Position numbers and translations under genes: made by a program. From contig OX485808.1 of NCBI GenBank assembly GCA_950295325.1, forward strand, positions 3,538,501 to 3,602,500: a stretch of DNA of 64,000 nt, read 5' to 3'. This document shows, one piece after another, positions 24,886-35,884 of this stretch (the stretch's first letter is position 1; the number at the start of each line of letters is the position of its first letter). Source of the stretch: Polytrichum commune (taxonomy: Eukaryota; Streptophyta; Polytrichopsida; Polytrichales; Polytrichaceae). The notes under the pieces are model-generated. The model did not search any database and was not told where the DNA came from. It saw only the letters and a list, made by a program, of their open reading frames with translations.

Positions 24886-25844
24886 GATTCTCATACCGTC
24901 AGCTCAATGTCATGCCACTGTTGACAATTGAACATTTTCAGAATGATGCGAAGTAAGGGCCATGGCCTCACAACTTGCTTACCATTGCTCCATTGTTTGT
25001 CTGACTTGTACATAGATTTAAAATTTTAAATGTATGCTTTTGTAACATTTTATTATAATTTGTGTTGAACATGTAGCATACATTTATGAGACTTGAAATC
25101 TCTACAAATTCTCACTGAAGTCCAAACCCACCTACTGTCCTGCATCTATCTACCACAAGTGCACGTGTGTCACATGCATGAGCCAAGCTAAAAAGTTAGC
25201 AAGTGTTGGTTTGGAGATAAGACAAGGACCACATTGCAAACTTGCTAAAATCAACTACACATAATATTAATCTTCTTGTCTTAATAACCAATATGTAATT
25301 CATATGCACAATGTGCTTCTACTACAAACCCATAATTTAATTGCATTGCCAAGAAAAATAATACCCTAGACCTGTGTATATTTTTGTAACCAAAGTCAAA
25401 TTTCATACCCCTTATGTGCACCTATGTGCTACATGTATAGAAATCCAGTAGTGCACCCTCTAGATACACCCACGAAATATTCCCAGTTCGACAACTTAAG
25501 TAACACATCCTTAGTCTTGATATGGAGTTGACATACAAAAGAAAGTTGTAAAGATTGAGATTAAAGCTACATTCCTAAGGTTGGAATTAGTCTCAATGTC
25601 CTTGATTCCACCAGATTGATTTGAAAGTATTTAATTTTTATGATATAATTAAAATTACTCCAAGATAAGTAAAAATTATTTTGGTCTTTGATATGTTTGG
25701 CTAAAAGTATGAGTTCCATAACTTGATGGGGAAATATAAACATATCAGTAGTACTAACCTTGCCACTAAGTTCACTCAAATAATAAATCGTGTAGTAAAG
25801 AACAATTTAAGTGTTTGTACCATTTCAACTTAACACTACTCATT
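24886..25844. other. Intergenic, no gene recognised
   Basis: AT-rich, with no open frame having a recognisable domain. Confidence 0.5.
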
Positions 25845-25985
25845 GATGAGCTGTGTTCATGGGCCCATCAATAGATTTGAGAATAAGACTTCGAATGCTG
25901 GAATCCCACTTGCTTCAGACTGAATTTGAAGTTAGGGCAACCAAACACAACTCATTAGCTGAGTAATGTTATGAAGGTCCATACT
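25845..25985 (+). repeat. Direct repeat R3, first copy
   Basis: The block GTGTTCATGGGCCC, then GATTTGAGAATAA and AACTCATTAGC, recurs in the same orientation at 26980-27125. The copies are about 1.1 kb apart. They are too short and too lone to call LTRs. Confidence 0.5.
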
Positions 25986-26216
25986 GAAAATCTGTCAAAT
26001 GATAATTTTAATTGGTTTATTCAAGATGGTTTAGAATAACTTAAATTGGTAAATGCTTAGAACCACTAGATGGCAGGGACTTAGATGATCATTTACCAAT
26101 TATCATTCATAGGCGATTAGGGGTAAACCCCTAAACACTTTTAGCATATTGAACTTCATACTCAGGGGAGCAACCTCTCTTAGAATAAGTATACACATGT
26201 GATAATGTAGTAAGGC

Positions 26217-26232
26217 GGGGGGGGGGGGGGGG
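26217..26232. repeat. Run of 16 G
   Basis: The following sequence (TATTTACC, then a CACCCTATGGGTA block about 75 bp on) resembles that after a shorter G run at 32720-32726. This suggests another diverged member of the poly-G-bounded family, whose other end I could not fix. Confidence 0.4.
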
Positions 26233-26979
26233 TATTTACCTACTAGAATGCATTATAAGCATGCTAATTTTCAAAATAATGGTAAATTTTTGTGATTATT
26301 AGCACCCTATGGGTACTTCTAGATTGCTAAATGATTGATTTAATAGAATCCTATATGTAAAAAAAGGAAGAAAAATATTCCCCAATTCCTAAATTCCTTA
26401 AAGTGTATAATAAACTATAAGCCTTGCTTATTGGGCTGAAGCTCTTTGAAGAGAAAATATATTGAAACACCAAAAGTTGTTGGGGGTCATGATTTCATGG
26501 GTGATTTCATCCATTCCTCAATTCTTCACAAAAAATCAACAATTATTCATCCATTATTCATTCATATGTAGCCCCTTATTTCCATGGTATTTTATATGTA
26601 GTACTTAGGTAATTTATGTGGTTATGTCCAAAGTTATATTACATATAATAATGTTTCACACACCTAGAACACCCTACACTATATGTAATTATTTTACAAA
26701 ATCTACCCACAATTAGTGTATATTAGACCCTATATTTTATCACATGATTTCATATTTTTTTGGCAATCCCTCTTGCCCCCTCGAGGCTTCATACTATTTG
26801 TATATTCTCTCTTTATATTGGATGAAATGAATTCTTCATCAAATTGTTTTCAAGTTACTCTTGTAGATGAGAAGAAGATTAACCTTGCAAGTCAACAAGC
26901 TTTGACTATCAACCAAAAAGTCGCACCACATTCTATGTTCACATTGCACAACTATAAATTCTTGTATGTATAAGACATA

Positions 26980-27125
26980 TCTGAGTTGGTGAGTTGTGTT
27001 CATGGGCCCCATAGTAGATTTGAGAATAAAGCCTCCAGATGTTGGAACCTCAATGCTTTAGACTAAATATGAAGTCAGGACAACTAAACAAAACTCATCA
27101 ACCAAGCAATGTCATGGAGGCCTAA
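26980..27125 (+). repeat. Direct repeat R3, second copy
   Basis: Matches 25845-25985 (GTGTTCATGGGCCC, GATTTGAGAATAAAGCC and AAACAAAACTCATCAACC blocks). Confidence 0.5.
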
Positions 27126-27229
27126 TTCACGTTCTAAAAGTGTTTAAGGTGTAACTTGAAGAGGCTCAACGTGCAACACAATGTGGGGATATGTAGGTTT
27201 TCAAGGAGTTCTATATTGTTTGTCTGGAA

Positions 27230-27960
27230 CTTCTATGGTGATAACTATGAGGGATCTAACTTTCCACCCTCGTGCTTTTATTGCGTTTATTAATGGGTTG
27301 TACTTGTCTTTTCTTTTGTTTGTATGGCTTGGTCAAGGATTCTATCATGTGTGAAGTGAATTCAATGATTTGGATGGTCAAGTTTGGTGTAGGTATTAGC
27401 GGGCCATTTGTTCGTATGCAGCACCTTGTATGTATACAAACAAAATGTGACACCTCGTATATGCAACACTTTTGGTGGTTGCCATATTGATTGCCAACAT
27501 TAAAGAGTGTCAAGAGTCTAGTGTATACAATTGATATTAGTAGGTTGGTGAATGGGTGGGCAACGACATTGTGTCTTGCGATTCAAAGGCCTTTAAGAAA
27601 TTTATTTGTAGGAGAGAGAGAGAGAGAGAGACTTGTTATTTCGGTTTTTCTATGGTTGCCCATATAATGGGCAAATTGAAATTTGAGGAGTTGTGGATTT
27701 GTGCGTGTGTAGTTTGTGGGCTTTTCTCAAAAGTGGTTAAACAATTTAGTGATTTTCCTTGTTGGAGAGCCACTATTTTGCATATGTGAATTTTATGGCT
27801 CTTTCTTTTGTGAACCTAGTGTGCTATGTTTTTGTGAATGTTTGTGGATTCCTTATTTATGTCAAATCTCATATAGTAAGAGTTATAGTTTGAGGTTAAT
27901 AAGAGGCAATCATGCAATTAAACATGGCTTAGACCTTGCATTGCCTCACACTTGATTTGG
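27230..27960 (-). pseudogene. Possible LINE 3'-region fragment
   Basis: T/G-rich on the + strand, like the decayed LINE at 9.6-16.3 kb. In one minus-strand frame around 27250-27330 it reads INAIKARGWKVRSLI. This resembles, from memory, the far C-terminal part of some LINE polyproteins. No sequence in this window covers that part of the complete family, so the link is tentative. A GA microsatellite lies at about 27610-27630. Confidence 0.3.
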
Positions 27961-28354
27961 ATTTTATTAAATGTTCAAACTTAGAAGACAATGATAGTTG
28001 TTGTGCATGAGATATATACTTAGAGTGCATTCGCAATTGTTTTGAATTAGTATCATATTCTTCCAAACAAACATTGCTTTCATATTCATATTCACATACA
28101 TACATACATTGTTGTTTTTTTAATTTACTACTTTTTGTGCGTTCTGTGAGTGAGAGAGCCATGTATATGTAATCAGGATGAAATCTTGAATTATGATGAC
28201 ATTTTTAGTTTGTAGACTCCAACCGCCCGCCAATCATATTGAAAGTGATCTTTAAGTCAATATCAACAACTTTGCTTTACGAAGCTCGTGCTTCGGGGGT
28301 GGACTTTTCATTGCAATTCTAAATGATGTGTTCTTGGGGATGGACTCTTCATGG

Positions 28355-28664
28355 GATACCTAAATGACATGCGTGGGTCACTATGAAATTAAACCCCCTA
28401 TACACGAGAAGTTTATTAAAGCCACATGTATACATATTAACAGTAGGCTAGAAAATGGACTCATGTATTAATACTAAGTTTTTCAAGTTTGAAATGTGAT
28501 AATTGACTCCATTACATGTATAGAATATAACTCATGAATTAAATAGGCCTTGATTACAAATAAAGCCCACTTTCACTTTTCAATAAGAAAGTCATTGAAC
28601 ATTTTTTCATCCGTAGCATGTAACTCAACGATTGCATCAAGCAAACAAAGACAAGAGAGCACAA
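28355..28664 (+). repeat. Dispersed repeat R1, copy a, left half
   Basis: Blocks CCTAAATGACATGCGTGGG, TGTATACATATTAA and TCATTGAACATTTTTTCAT match 34572-34840 in the same order. The repeat is split by the Harbinger insertion at 28665. Its right half resumes at 31661. Confidence 0.7.
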
Positions 28665-29168
28665 TAAGGGCCGGTTCACACTATGGCCAAACTTCGACAG
28701 GAGAAGCGTTTGGACCAATGAAAATGCAGAAATGTCCAAAGTCCGTCCTCTCGGCCTTCACACTAGAGGCCGAAGTCCAAAGGACGTTGCCTCCAAAAGA
28801 GCCTAGGTGGCAGCACTTTTAGGAAGTTATGGCGCCAAGACTTCGGCCTCTCGAGCAAAGTTTGGGTCGAGCAAAATGCTTGACCCAAACTTCCGTTGAG
28901 AGGCCGAACTTTTTTTTCCATTAAAATATTCCAAATTTGACAATATCTGGACCCTTAGATGGAAAAGGCAGATTTTTTTAAGGGATAAAATGGGTCGTCT
29001 CTCTCTTCTCGCCCTCTTTCTCTTGTATCCTTGTTTTTGGTTCATTTGTTTTTGCCCTTGTTTTTGCTGGTTTGCTTCAATTTTTTTTCGCAATTTTTTT
29101 TATCATGGAGCAGTTTTCTCAAAATGGAGAGTTCTTTAGCTAAGAGAGGTGGATGGGGTTAGAGAATT

Positions 29169-30061
29169 TTGAGTGTCAACTCTTTTGGTGCATTTCAACC
29201 ATATTCAACACCTACTAGAGAGGAAAGAATGAAAGAGGTGGAAGCTGAGAGGGTTGAGAGGGTTGAGAGAGTTGAAGAGAGAAGTGTTGAAGAAGAGAAT
29301 GATTGTGAGATAATAGGGATTTCAAAAAAAAGAATTGCCCCAAGGAAGAAGGCTGCCCCAAAGAAGAAACCTACACAAGTTGAAGTGAAGGTTGAAGAAG
29401 AAGAAGGAAACCGGAATTGGCTAGATTCTGAGGTATATCAACTTATTGCTTTGAAGGGGGAGATGGAGCCCGAGTTTGAAAGGAACGGAAAAAAATAAGG
29501 TGAGCAAACCCTAAACCTAACTAGGTTTTTTTGCAAATAAAATTTCAGATTTTGAGGCCTAAAGGCCTTTACTTTTACCGCGCACCCGTGTCCTGGCCCC
29601 TGACCCCCCTTTCCCCCCATAGGGCTTCGTGCAAATGTCGCCATTGGAATTCGAGCCTCGTACCCTCCCCTTACGACCGGGAGCCTTCCCGGTAATGGAG
29701 CGTTCTTTGCACCAACCCACTTGGTGATCGCATGGTCATCACCTCCCTTTACATACCTCCCAATCTATTAATCTCCTCCCCTACACTTGTTGGAATTGTT
29801 TTTTCTGATGTAGTTTTTTACTGTTTGTTTTATTGTTTCACTGTTTTGAATGCAGAAATTGATACATGGGTGCGGCTTCATGCAATGATGGTGATTATGC
29901 TCCCCAAGTTCAACCGAACAACCCAAGCGTGTCGTAAGAGGTTTAATCAAATTTTTTCTTCTTACAAAGAAGACAAACTTGCCAACGGTATTTCAGACAA
30001 CAACCGGCAAGAGAATAAATTTTACGACGCTCTAGATCAATGGTACCATCAAACCGGGTAG
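29169..30061 (+). pseudogene. PIF/Harbinger trihelix (Myb/SANT-like) DNA-binding ORF, broken
   Basis: In this superfamily a Myb-like second protein works with the transposase in binding the termini and nuclear import. A Glu/Arg-rich segment (29220-29410) is followed by the first part of the DNA-binding domain (NWLDSEVYQLIALKGEMEPE, to 29498). The second part (TTQACRKRFNQIF, YKEDKLANGIS, KFYDALDQWYHQTG) is at about 29852-30061. A possible intron joins them: GTGAGC after AAG at 29501 and TTTGAATGCAG before 29854. However, an in-frame TAA precedes the donor, and no ATG opens the frame; an ATG at 29105 is in another frame. A SINE-like insert lies in the gap. I judge it non-functional as it stands. 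Confidence 0.65.
29545..29735 (-). mobile_element. Possible tRNA-derived SINE inside the Harbinger element
   Basis: The minus strand has an A-box-like TCACCAAGTGGG near the right end and a B-box-like GGCTCGAATTCC about 65 bp on. After these comes a GC-rich body unlike the AT-rich surroundings. The box spacing is longer than in a tRNA. I saw no second copy in the window, so the call is tentative. Confidence 0.35.
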
Positions 30062-30365
30062 GTGTTCAAGCACGTATCAGCTACAACAAATGATGGTGCA
30101 GATTTTCCAACCAATTCTTCTTTAGAAGTACAAAGTGCCCCAATATCCACATTTCCATCAATATCAAAGACGAAGAATAATTTTTAGAAAAAATCAATTG
30201 AAATTCTTAAGAAAATGGTTGAAACCAGTATTGGATTGATGAATTTTTTTAAAAGAACAAATGAACTACTAGAGAGGGTAGATTACCAATTTGACCGCCG
30301 CATTAACAAATTCTAGTTCAAATTACTACTCTGATTTAGAACTAGAAGTATCATAGTTGTAGCCC

Positions 30366-31634
30366 TCAAATCGAAGAGTTGATTTTTGGATTAAATGAGC
30401 CTTTGAGAAAATTCTTTGCTAATAGTAAATGCACATGGGTTGCTTCAGCCAACATTTGTTTCATATTTTTTTGACGCTCGACCTTTGTTTCTTCGCCTTC
30501 ATCATTTCCACCTTCTATTTTTTCCTCTTTCTCCATTTTAATTAATGGTGTCTCCTTGGCTTCGGGATTTACCTTTTGTAATTCTCTCATTTCCTTTAAA
30601 GATGCTTTAAGGGCCTTAAACATGTCAATATTCTGTAAATTTCCTCAAGACCTATTAGCCTCCTCTTGAAAATTCTTCTCTGCATCTACCACCCATTCCA
30701 TATTAAATCCATCATTCTGAATTATACACAAATTGTGTAGACAAAGGGTAGCGGTAACAATATCCGATACATTCCGGAGCTACATATCAATTCTCTTCAG
30801 TAAAATCCGCCATCTTCCTTTAAGAATACCGAATGTCCTTTCTACGGCCATACGTTGCTTGATTGGATAATTTTCCAATGGGTTTTTCTTCTATTTAAAC
30901 CGTTCATTTCTCCCTTGAAAGGTGAATAAAACCAATGCCACATTAGATAGGCTACGTCTCCAATAAACTTGAATGGTAAAAATGAACCTTTCATAGTTTT
31001 CTTCCCAATTTCAGATTTTTGAAACAATGCCCAATCATGTATCCTCCCGGCCCATCTAAAATCATAGTCCCAAAATTTACAATCTGCATCTACAACTCCT
31101 TGAAGCAAACATGGATAAAACCATTTGCTATTGTAATATGCTACTGGATCATGAGAGGCTGCTAGAATGGGTATATGGTTGCCATCTATTGCTCCTAATA
31201 TGAAAAGAATGTCATGCAATGCCTAAAATCCAAAAGCTATCTCTTTCATCCTCGCAAGTGTTGGTTTTGGAAAAACCAATGGTCGTAGCTGAATTCTAAT
31301 AGCCTCACAATTTTTAAAGTTGTATTCAACCCTATGCCGTATACATCTCCAATCATTTTTAATGAATTCCTAGTTGCTAATCGAGACAAAGTTACCGCAA
31401 CTCTACATTCAACACTAATACTCTCTCTGAGAAGTGTATCTTTTTTCTTCAAAACATGCCCCAAAAGAATACATTAGTATTTGAACGTAAATTACTCACC
31501 CTCATTCGACGTTTAAATTCCCTCTCCGGAAATGATCCCATAAGTATTTGTTCCAAAAACCCTCCATATTTCTGAAAATGCCAACAAGACCTTCCAAAAT
31601 CCACCCTCCGCCCTTGTGTAATAAATACCGCCAT
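30366..31634 (-). pseudogene. PIF/Harbinger DDE transposase, degenerate
   Basis: Minus-strand pieces align in order with the family. An N-terminal part (31449-31634, FKRRMRVSNLRSNTN) comes first. Then LSRLATRNSLKMIGDVYGIG (31246-31464) is the helical region before the catalytic core. Then AIDGNHIPI carries the first Asp, and DADCKFWDYDFRWAGRIHDW and FKFIGDVAYLMW follow (30842-31219). The ERTFGILKGRWRILLKRIDM block and an LCLHNLCI block lie at about 30.73-30.84 kb, and an acidic/Lys-rich tail at 30366-30623. Stops and frameshifts separate the pieces. The family excises and reinserts DNA at TWA sites. This copy cannot encode a full enzyme without repair. Confidence 0.8.
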
Positions 31635-31660
31635 TTGGGCATAGTGTGAACCGGCCCTAA

Positions 31661-32043
31661 CTTAACCACAAACCAAAGAGAAAATCTCATGGGAGCCCAT
31701 GAGCGCACCATGAGCCTCCAGTTTATAAGAACCTAGAACCCAAATACAAACCCCAAGAAGAATGGACAAGGTTTTCATTGAGGACGAGTACCATATGACA
31801 ACAATGGATGAAAACGTGAATTGGATGGAACTAACACATTTAATTTTTTGTAAACCCTTGGGCCTCCTTTTACACATCTACCTTTACTTCAAACTTTTGA
31901 ATAGCCTTTTTAAATGTACATACTAGAAAAAATAATAGCTCTCCCTTATGTATGCTAATGCCTCAAATAATACCCCTTCTTACACTCATGTTAGTTCATG
32001 GATGGTATGAAAACTCCTATGGGTGGACTCTTCATAAAACCGT
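31661..32043 (+). repeat. Dispersed repeat R1, copy a, right half
   Basis: Continues R1 after the Harbinger element. Shared blocks with 35010-35340 are CATATGACAACAATGGATGAA, ACATCTACCTTTACTT, CAATAGCC-like and GGATGGTATGAA. It ends at a run of about 19 G (32045-32062). Confidence 0.65.
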
Positions 32044-32282
32044 TGGGGGGGGGGGGGGGGGGGAGCTCTCATAGTAAATTTTTGGAGACACCTACGATAA
32101 CCACTTATTTTCAAGAGGGAGTATTATCTTTGGGAATTAGAATATTAGGAGTCCTTAAAGTAGAAAAAAATCTATTGAGCTTAACATTTTAATACTATTG
32201 GTAATTAAAAATCTAGAATGCATTCAATATGAAATATCTTATTTTTCTTAAAAATTTGTGATAGTCTTTAATTTTTAGCTGC

Positions 32283-32674
32283 GGGGGGGGGGGGGGGGGG
32301 GTGCATTGTGAATTGGCATTTTAACAACAGGATTGTTGGACCACTGTCGAGATAGCCGACCCCTTTGGCTCACCCAAAACCCTAAATCCACAATTCATCT
32401 ATAGAAATAGACAAGATAAAATTAATTTTCATCCATCCCATTTGAGCCTATATAGTATTTAACTTAGGATACCCTTATTCAAGACTATCTTAAATAAAAA
32501 AATAAAAAAATTACACATGTTGTATTGCATGATATTTTATAAGAGGTTTCCAACATTAATTCGCCTCATATATTTTAGATAGAATTCTTCAAAATTTTAC
32601 CTTGCATGAATTTTAAATACCCTATGTTTCATCGCACGTCATTTCTAAAATACCGCCATTGCCTCCCCCCCCCC
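32283..32674. mobile_element. Poly-G/poly-C-bounded element, diverged copy P3
   Basis: It starts with 19 G (32283-32301) and ends with 10 C (32665-32674). Its right half has TTTTAAATACCCTATGTTT, CATCGCACGT and a GCCATTGCCTCCCC end. These match TTTTAAAATACCCTATCATT, GTTCGCACGT and ACCAATGACTACCCC of P1 at 35.8 kb. It encodes no protein. Confidence 0.5.
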
Positions 32675-34571
32675 TCAAGATTTAGTGGGAACATGTGCAA
32701 ACACAAGGTGTTTTTAGGAAGGGGGGGTATTATATTGGAGAAGGTAAATATTGTGGACCCTACTTTTATGTAATTTTCTAACATTCATTATTTCTTAGGA
32801 CCCTATGGGTAGGTTAGCTTCGTATTTGTTCATTCTTTAAATGGGCATATAGTAGTTATAAATTGCAGTTTCTGTTGATGTCATGTAAAAGTCAACACTT
32901 ACACGCATAAGATCATAATTCACACATCAATGTTACACAACATGCACACAATTTAGCTTCCTAGTATACACTCTACTCAATCACACATGGAAATGGCGAT
33001 AACGTGCTTCTGTTTAAAAACACATACAAATGCTTTCAATATTTTGTATTTAAAAACACAATTACACACATATATGTAGGATTAGAACACAATCAACTAG
33101 CACAAATCACGAAGTTTTTTTAATTTTTTTTAGGGTTAACACATTCATTTATGAAACAATATGTGTCATTATTCAAGTTCAAGTGGTTAAAACCAAGCAA
33201 TATGAGAGAACTTTAGAGAGATCACCATTTTCCCAATCGAGAAGAGAGATCCATCTTCAATGAATTGCATACATTATCTGCTACAATGAAAGGGGAGAGC
33301 CGACTACTATTTACATGTGAAGCAATTGAGTTTGAGAAATAACCGGTTAAAGTTCAAAACTTCCAAGTTCCAAAAAATTACCAATGTTGCAAAATAACAT
33401 TAACCCTATTTGGTATTTTGCATTTGGTATGTTGATGTTTTGGAGCTACCAATCTTGTAGCGTTGATTTTGTGAAATAGTTGGTTGGACTTGGAAACACT
33501 AGAGTTTTGACCATTTATGCCCAAAAATCTCTTGGGACATTGATCAACTCACAAAAACTTAATCACTAAAATGGACTTTGAAAAAAACTCCGAAATAGGT
33601 CCAAAACAAAAAGCGTATCCAAACCGGAAAGCTTCAAAAATCAATGTTACCAAATGCAAATTGCTACAAAGGGTAAGGCATGATGCTCATGAAGTACAAA
33701 TTGTTCTATTTTTGACAGTGAAGAAGTTATTTCATTCCTTTCGGATGAGATGAAATGGTAACTTATTTCACACCACCTAGACTAAAGCACAGGGAAAACA
33801 TGAGTATAGATCAAGGAGCTACACATGAACTGAATCACGGAGTGTAGATCCAAGAGCGACAACAGAAATTGGTGCTACAATTCTAGTAGTATGGAACCAA
33901 GAGCTACACATCTAGGAGTATAGATCCAGGAGCTACACTCCTTCCTCACAAAACAAGTTCCTATATTCATACACTCCACAAGTAATCTTCAAAGCATTTC
34001 AAAGGAAAAAGAGAGAAGTACCTACAACCTAACCATGCCACCACTTGCATAATCACACCCTAACCATGTTACCACATCACACTCAAAACGTGCACACCCA
34101 AAACGTGCACACCCCTATGAGCTCTCACACCCTTGTTAACCAAACAACGTATGAGAGAAATGGGGTGGAAATGAGCCTCCACGAGGATTCCAGGGAGGTC
34201 ATTCCTCCTTCCTTAAGGATATCCTTCTATGGATAAAATACTAGTTACTATGAATGAGATTAGTCCGATTATTTGGGATAACGGGATAGAGATCATTCTC
34301 ATTAGGCAAATAAGGTCTCCCTAAGGCGGGGCCATAAAATTTATCATTTTAATTCCCCACCCTACTGATCTCTATGGTTTGTTAGTTTTAAAAATTCTCT
34401 AACACGATTTCTTTGTAAACACTTTAATTTAATAATACCATGGAGTTCAATATGTAACTTGGTCTTCGTTAGAAGAACATGTTTTATAATTTGTAGGTCA
34501 CAACTTTAAAACCGACCTTATATTTGTTCTCACATAGTTTCTAAAATACGGGAGTGACCCCTCAGCTTGGA
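32675..34571. other. Intergenic, simple internal repeats only
   Basis: A short array of GATCCAGGAGCTACA-like units, about 35-45 bp long, lies at 33795-33945. AAAACGTGCACACCC is repeated at about 34084-34113. No gene is recognised. Confidence 0.45.
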
Positions 34572-35343
34572 AACCTAAATGACATGCATGGGTGACTATG
34601 AAATAAAACCCCCTATATACAGGACATGTGTAAAGAAAAACAAATGTATACATACTAATAATAGGATATAAATTGGACTTGTGTATTGTTACTAAGCTTT
34701 TCATTTTGATGTGATGAATGCCCACACTACATACACAAAATATAAATTATAAAATAAATGGGCCTTTATTATAAACATAATTCTCTTTCATTTTCCAACG
34801 AAAAATTCATTGAACATTTTTTCATTCATAAGATATATATCATTTCTTGCCATGAGTCGCAATGGCCAAGTTGCAACAGATGGTTGTAATGGGCAATATT
34901 TTCTTCTAGTGTTATCAATATATGCAAAGGGCAGGCCATGGCACATTACGTTGGTTGGTTCTATATATTCTACCCACCTACTACTAAATTTTGAACACGT
35001 TCTATAACCCTTAAATAAAGCAAAAGTAAAGGGAGCCACATATCACTCAAAGGCCCCCAATCTGAAGAAATCTAGCATGCAAAAGCAAACCCCAACATCA
35101 TTGCACCATGTAGTCAATGGGGATGATGACCAAATGGCAACAATGGTTGAAAATGAAACTAGCACATGTGTTGTCCATTTTTTCTGTACATTCTAGGAGG
35201 TCCACTTTTTGCACATTCTACCTCTACTTTGAAATTCTCAATAGCCTTTGTATTTGTACACACTCAAGAAAAAAGGGAGAAAAATAATACCTCCCCCATA
35301 ACCCTTTTTATACTTGCGTTTGTTTGTGCATGGTATGAAGAGC
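34572..35343 (+). repeat. Dispersed repeat R1, copy b, uninterrupted
   Basis: Matches 28355-28664 followed directly by 31661-32043, without the Harbinger element between, so it shows the pre-insertion state. It ends at a run of C (35345-35354), where copy a ends at a run of G. Confidence 0.65.
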
Positions 35344-35512
35344 CCCCCCCCCCCTCGGGTGCTCGTACAACTTTCAATTTATAGCAAACTCTAGTGAACA
35401 ACCCGTGAACAATGGGTGTACTAACCTATATGAGGAAATCCTGAAACTATAAGCATTAAAGAGTGTCTACCCTTTTCCACATGGACATGGAGACATGAAT
35501 GAACCATGTCCT

Positions 35513-35858
35513 GGGGGGGGGGGGGGGGCAGTGTGTTAAAAAGTTAAGGATATAGGTGCGAACAACCACTATTTTATAGGGGGGTATTACTTTCAATTGT
35601 CTTTTTTTTCACATGCTATCATTATGTAAATTTCTACTTTGGGTTAATAGAAAAATGGCTTGCATTACTTATAATTCCAAATTACTTATTATTCCATACC
35701 CTATAGTACTTTAAAGATGTCCAGTGCCATTTTTGATACCCTATATTACTCTTAAGTCCATTTACAATTTTTTGCCCCCATGTTTTTAAAATACCCTATC
35801 ATTTGTTCGCACGTATATTGCTACTCCAACCAATGACTACCCCCCCCCCCCCCCCGAG
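35513..35858. mobile_element. Poly-G/poly-C-bounded element P1
   Basis: It starts with 16 G (35513-35528) followed by CAGTGTGTTAAAAAG and ends ACTAC plus 16 C (35840-35855) plus GAG. ACCATGTCCT (35503-35512) and ACCATGTCAT (35859-35868) flank it as a probable 10-bp target duplication with one mismatch. It encodes no protein. Termini rich in G and a duplication of about 9-11 bp would fit a MULE-type MITE, but this is an inference. Confidence 0.65.
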
Positions 35859-35884
35859 ACCATGTCATGGATGAACCAAAGTGT

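Larger units (their letters stand above)
28668..31657. mobile_element. PIF/Harbinger transposon, 2,990 bp, with both family ORFs in decayed form
   Basis: Left terminus GGGCCGGTTCACACTATGG and right terminus CATAGTGTGAACCGGCCC are inverted repeats. TAA target duplications sit at 28665-28667 and 31658-31660, as expected for PIF/Harbinger (TWA). Inside are a trihelix/Myb-like ORF reading right and a DDE transposase reading left, the usual convergent pair of this superfamily. The insertion splits an R1 repeat that is unbroken at 34.57 kb, which supplies the empty site. Clean termini and TSD suggest it is not very old, but the transposase has frameshifts and stops. Confidence 0.92.

Noticed and set aside
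25845-27125. LTR retrotransposon with R3 as long terminal repeats
   Set aside because: The repeats are only about 140 bp, lack TG...CA ends and a primer-binding site, and enclose no gag or pol sequence.
29569-29740. Functional tRNA gene
   Set aside because: The box-to-box distance is too long and no acceptor-stem pairing was found.
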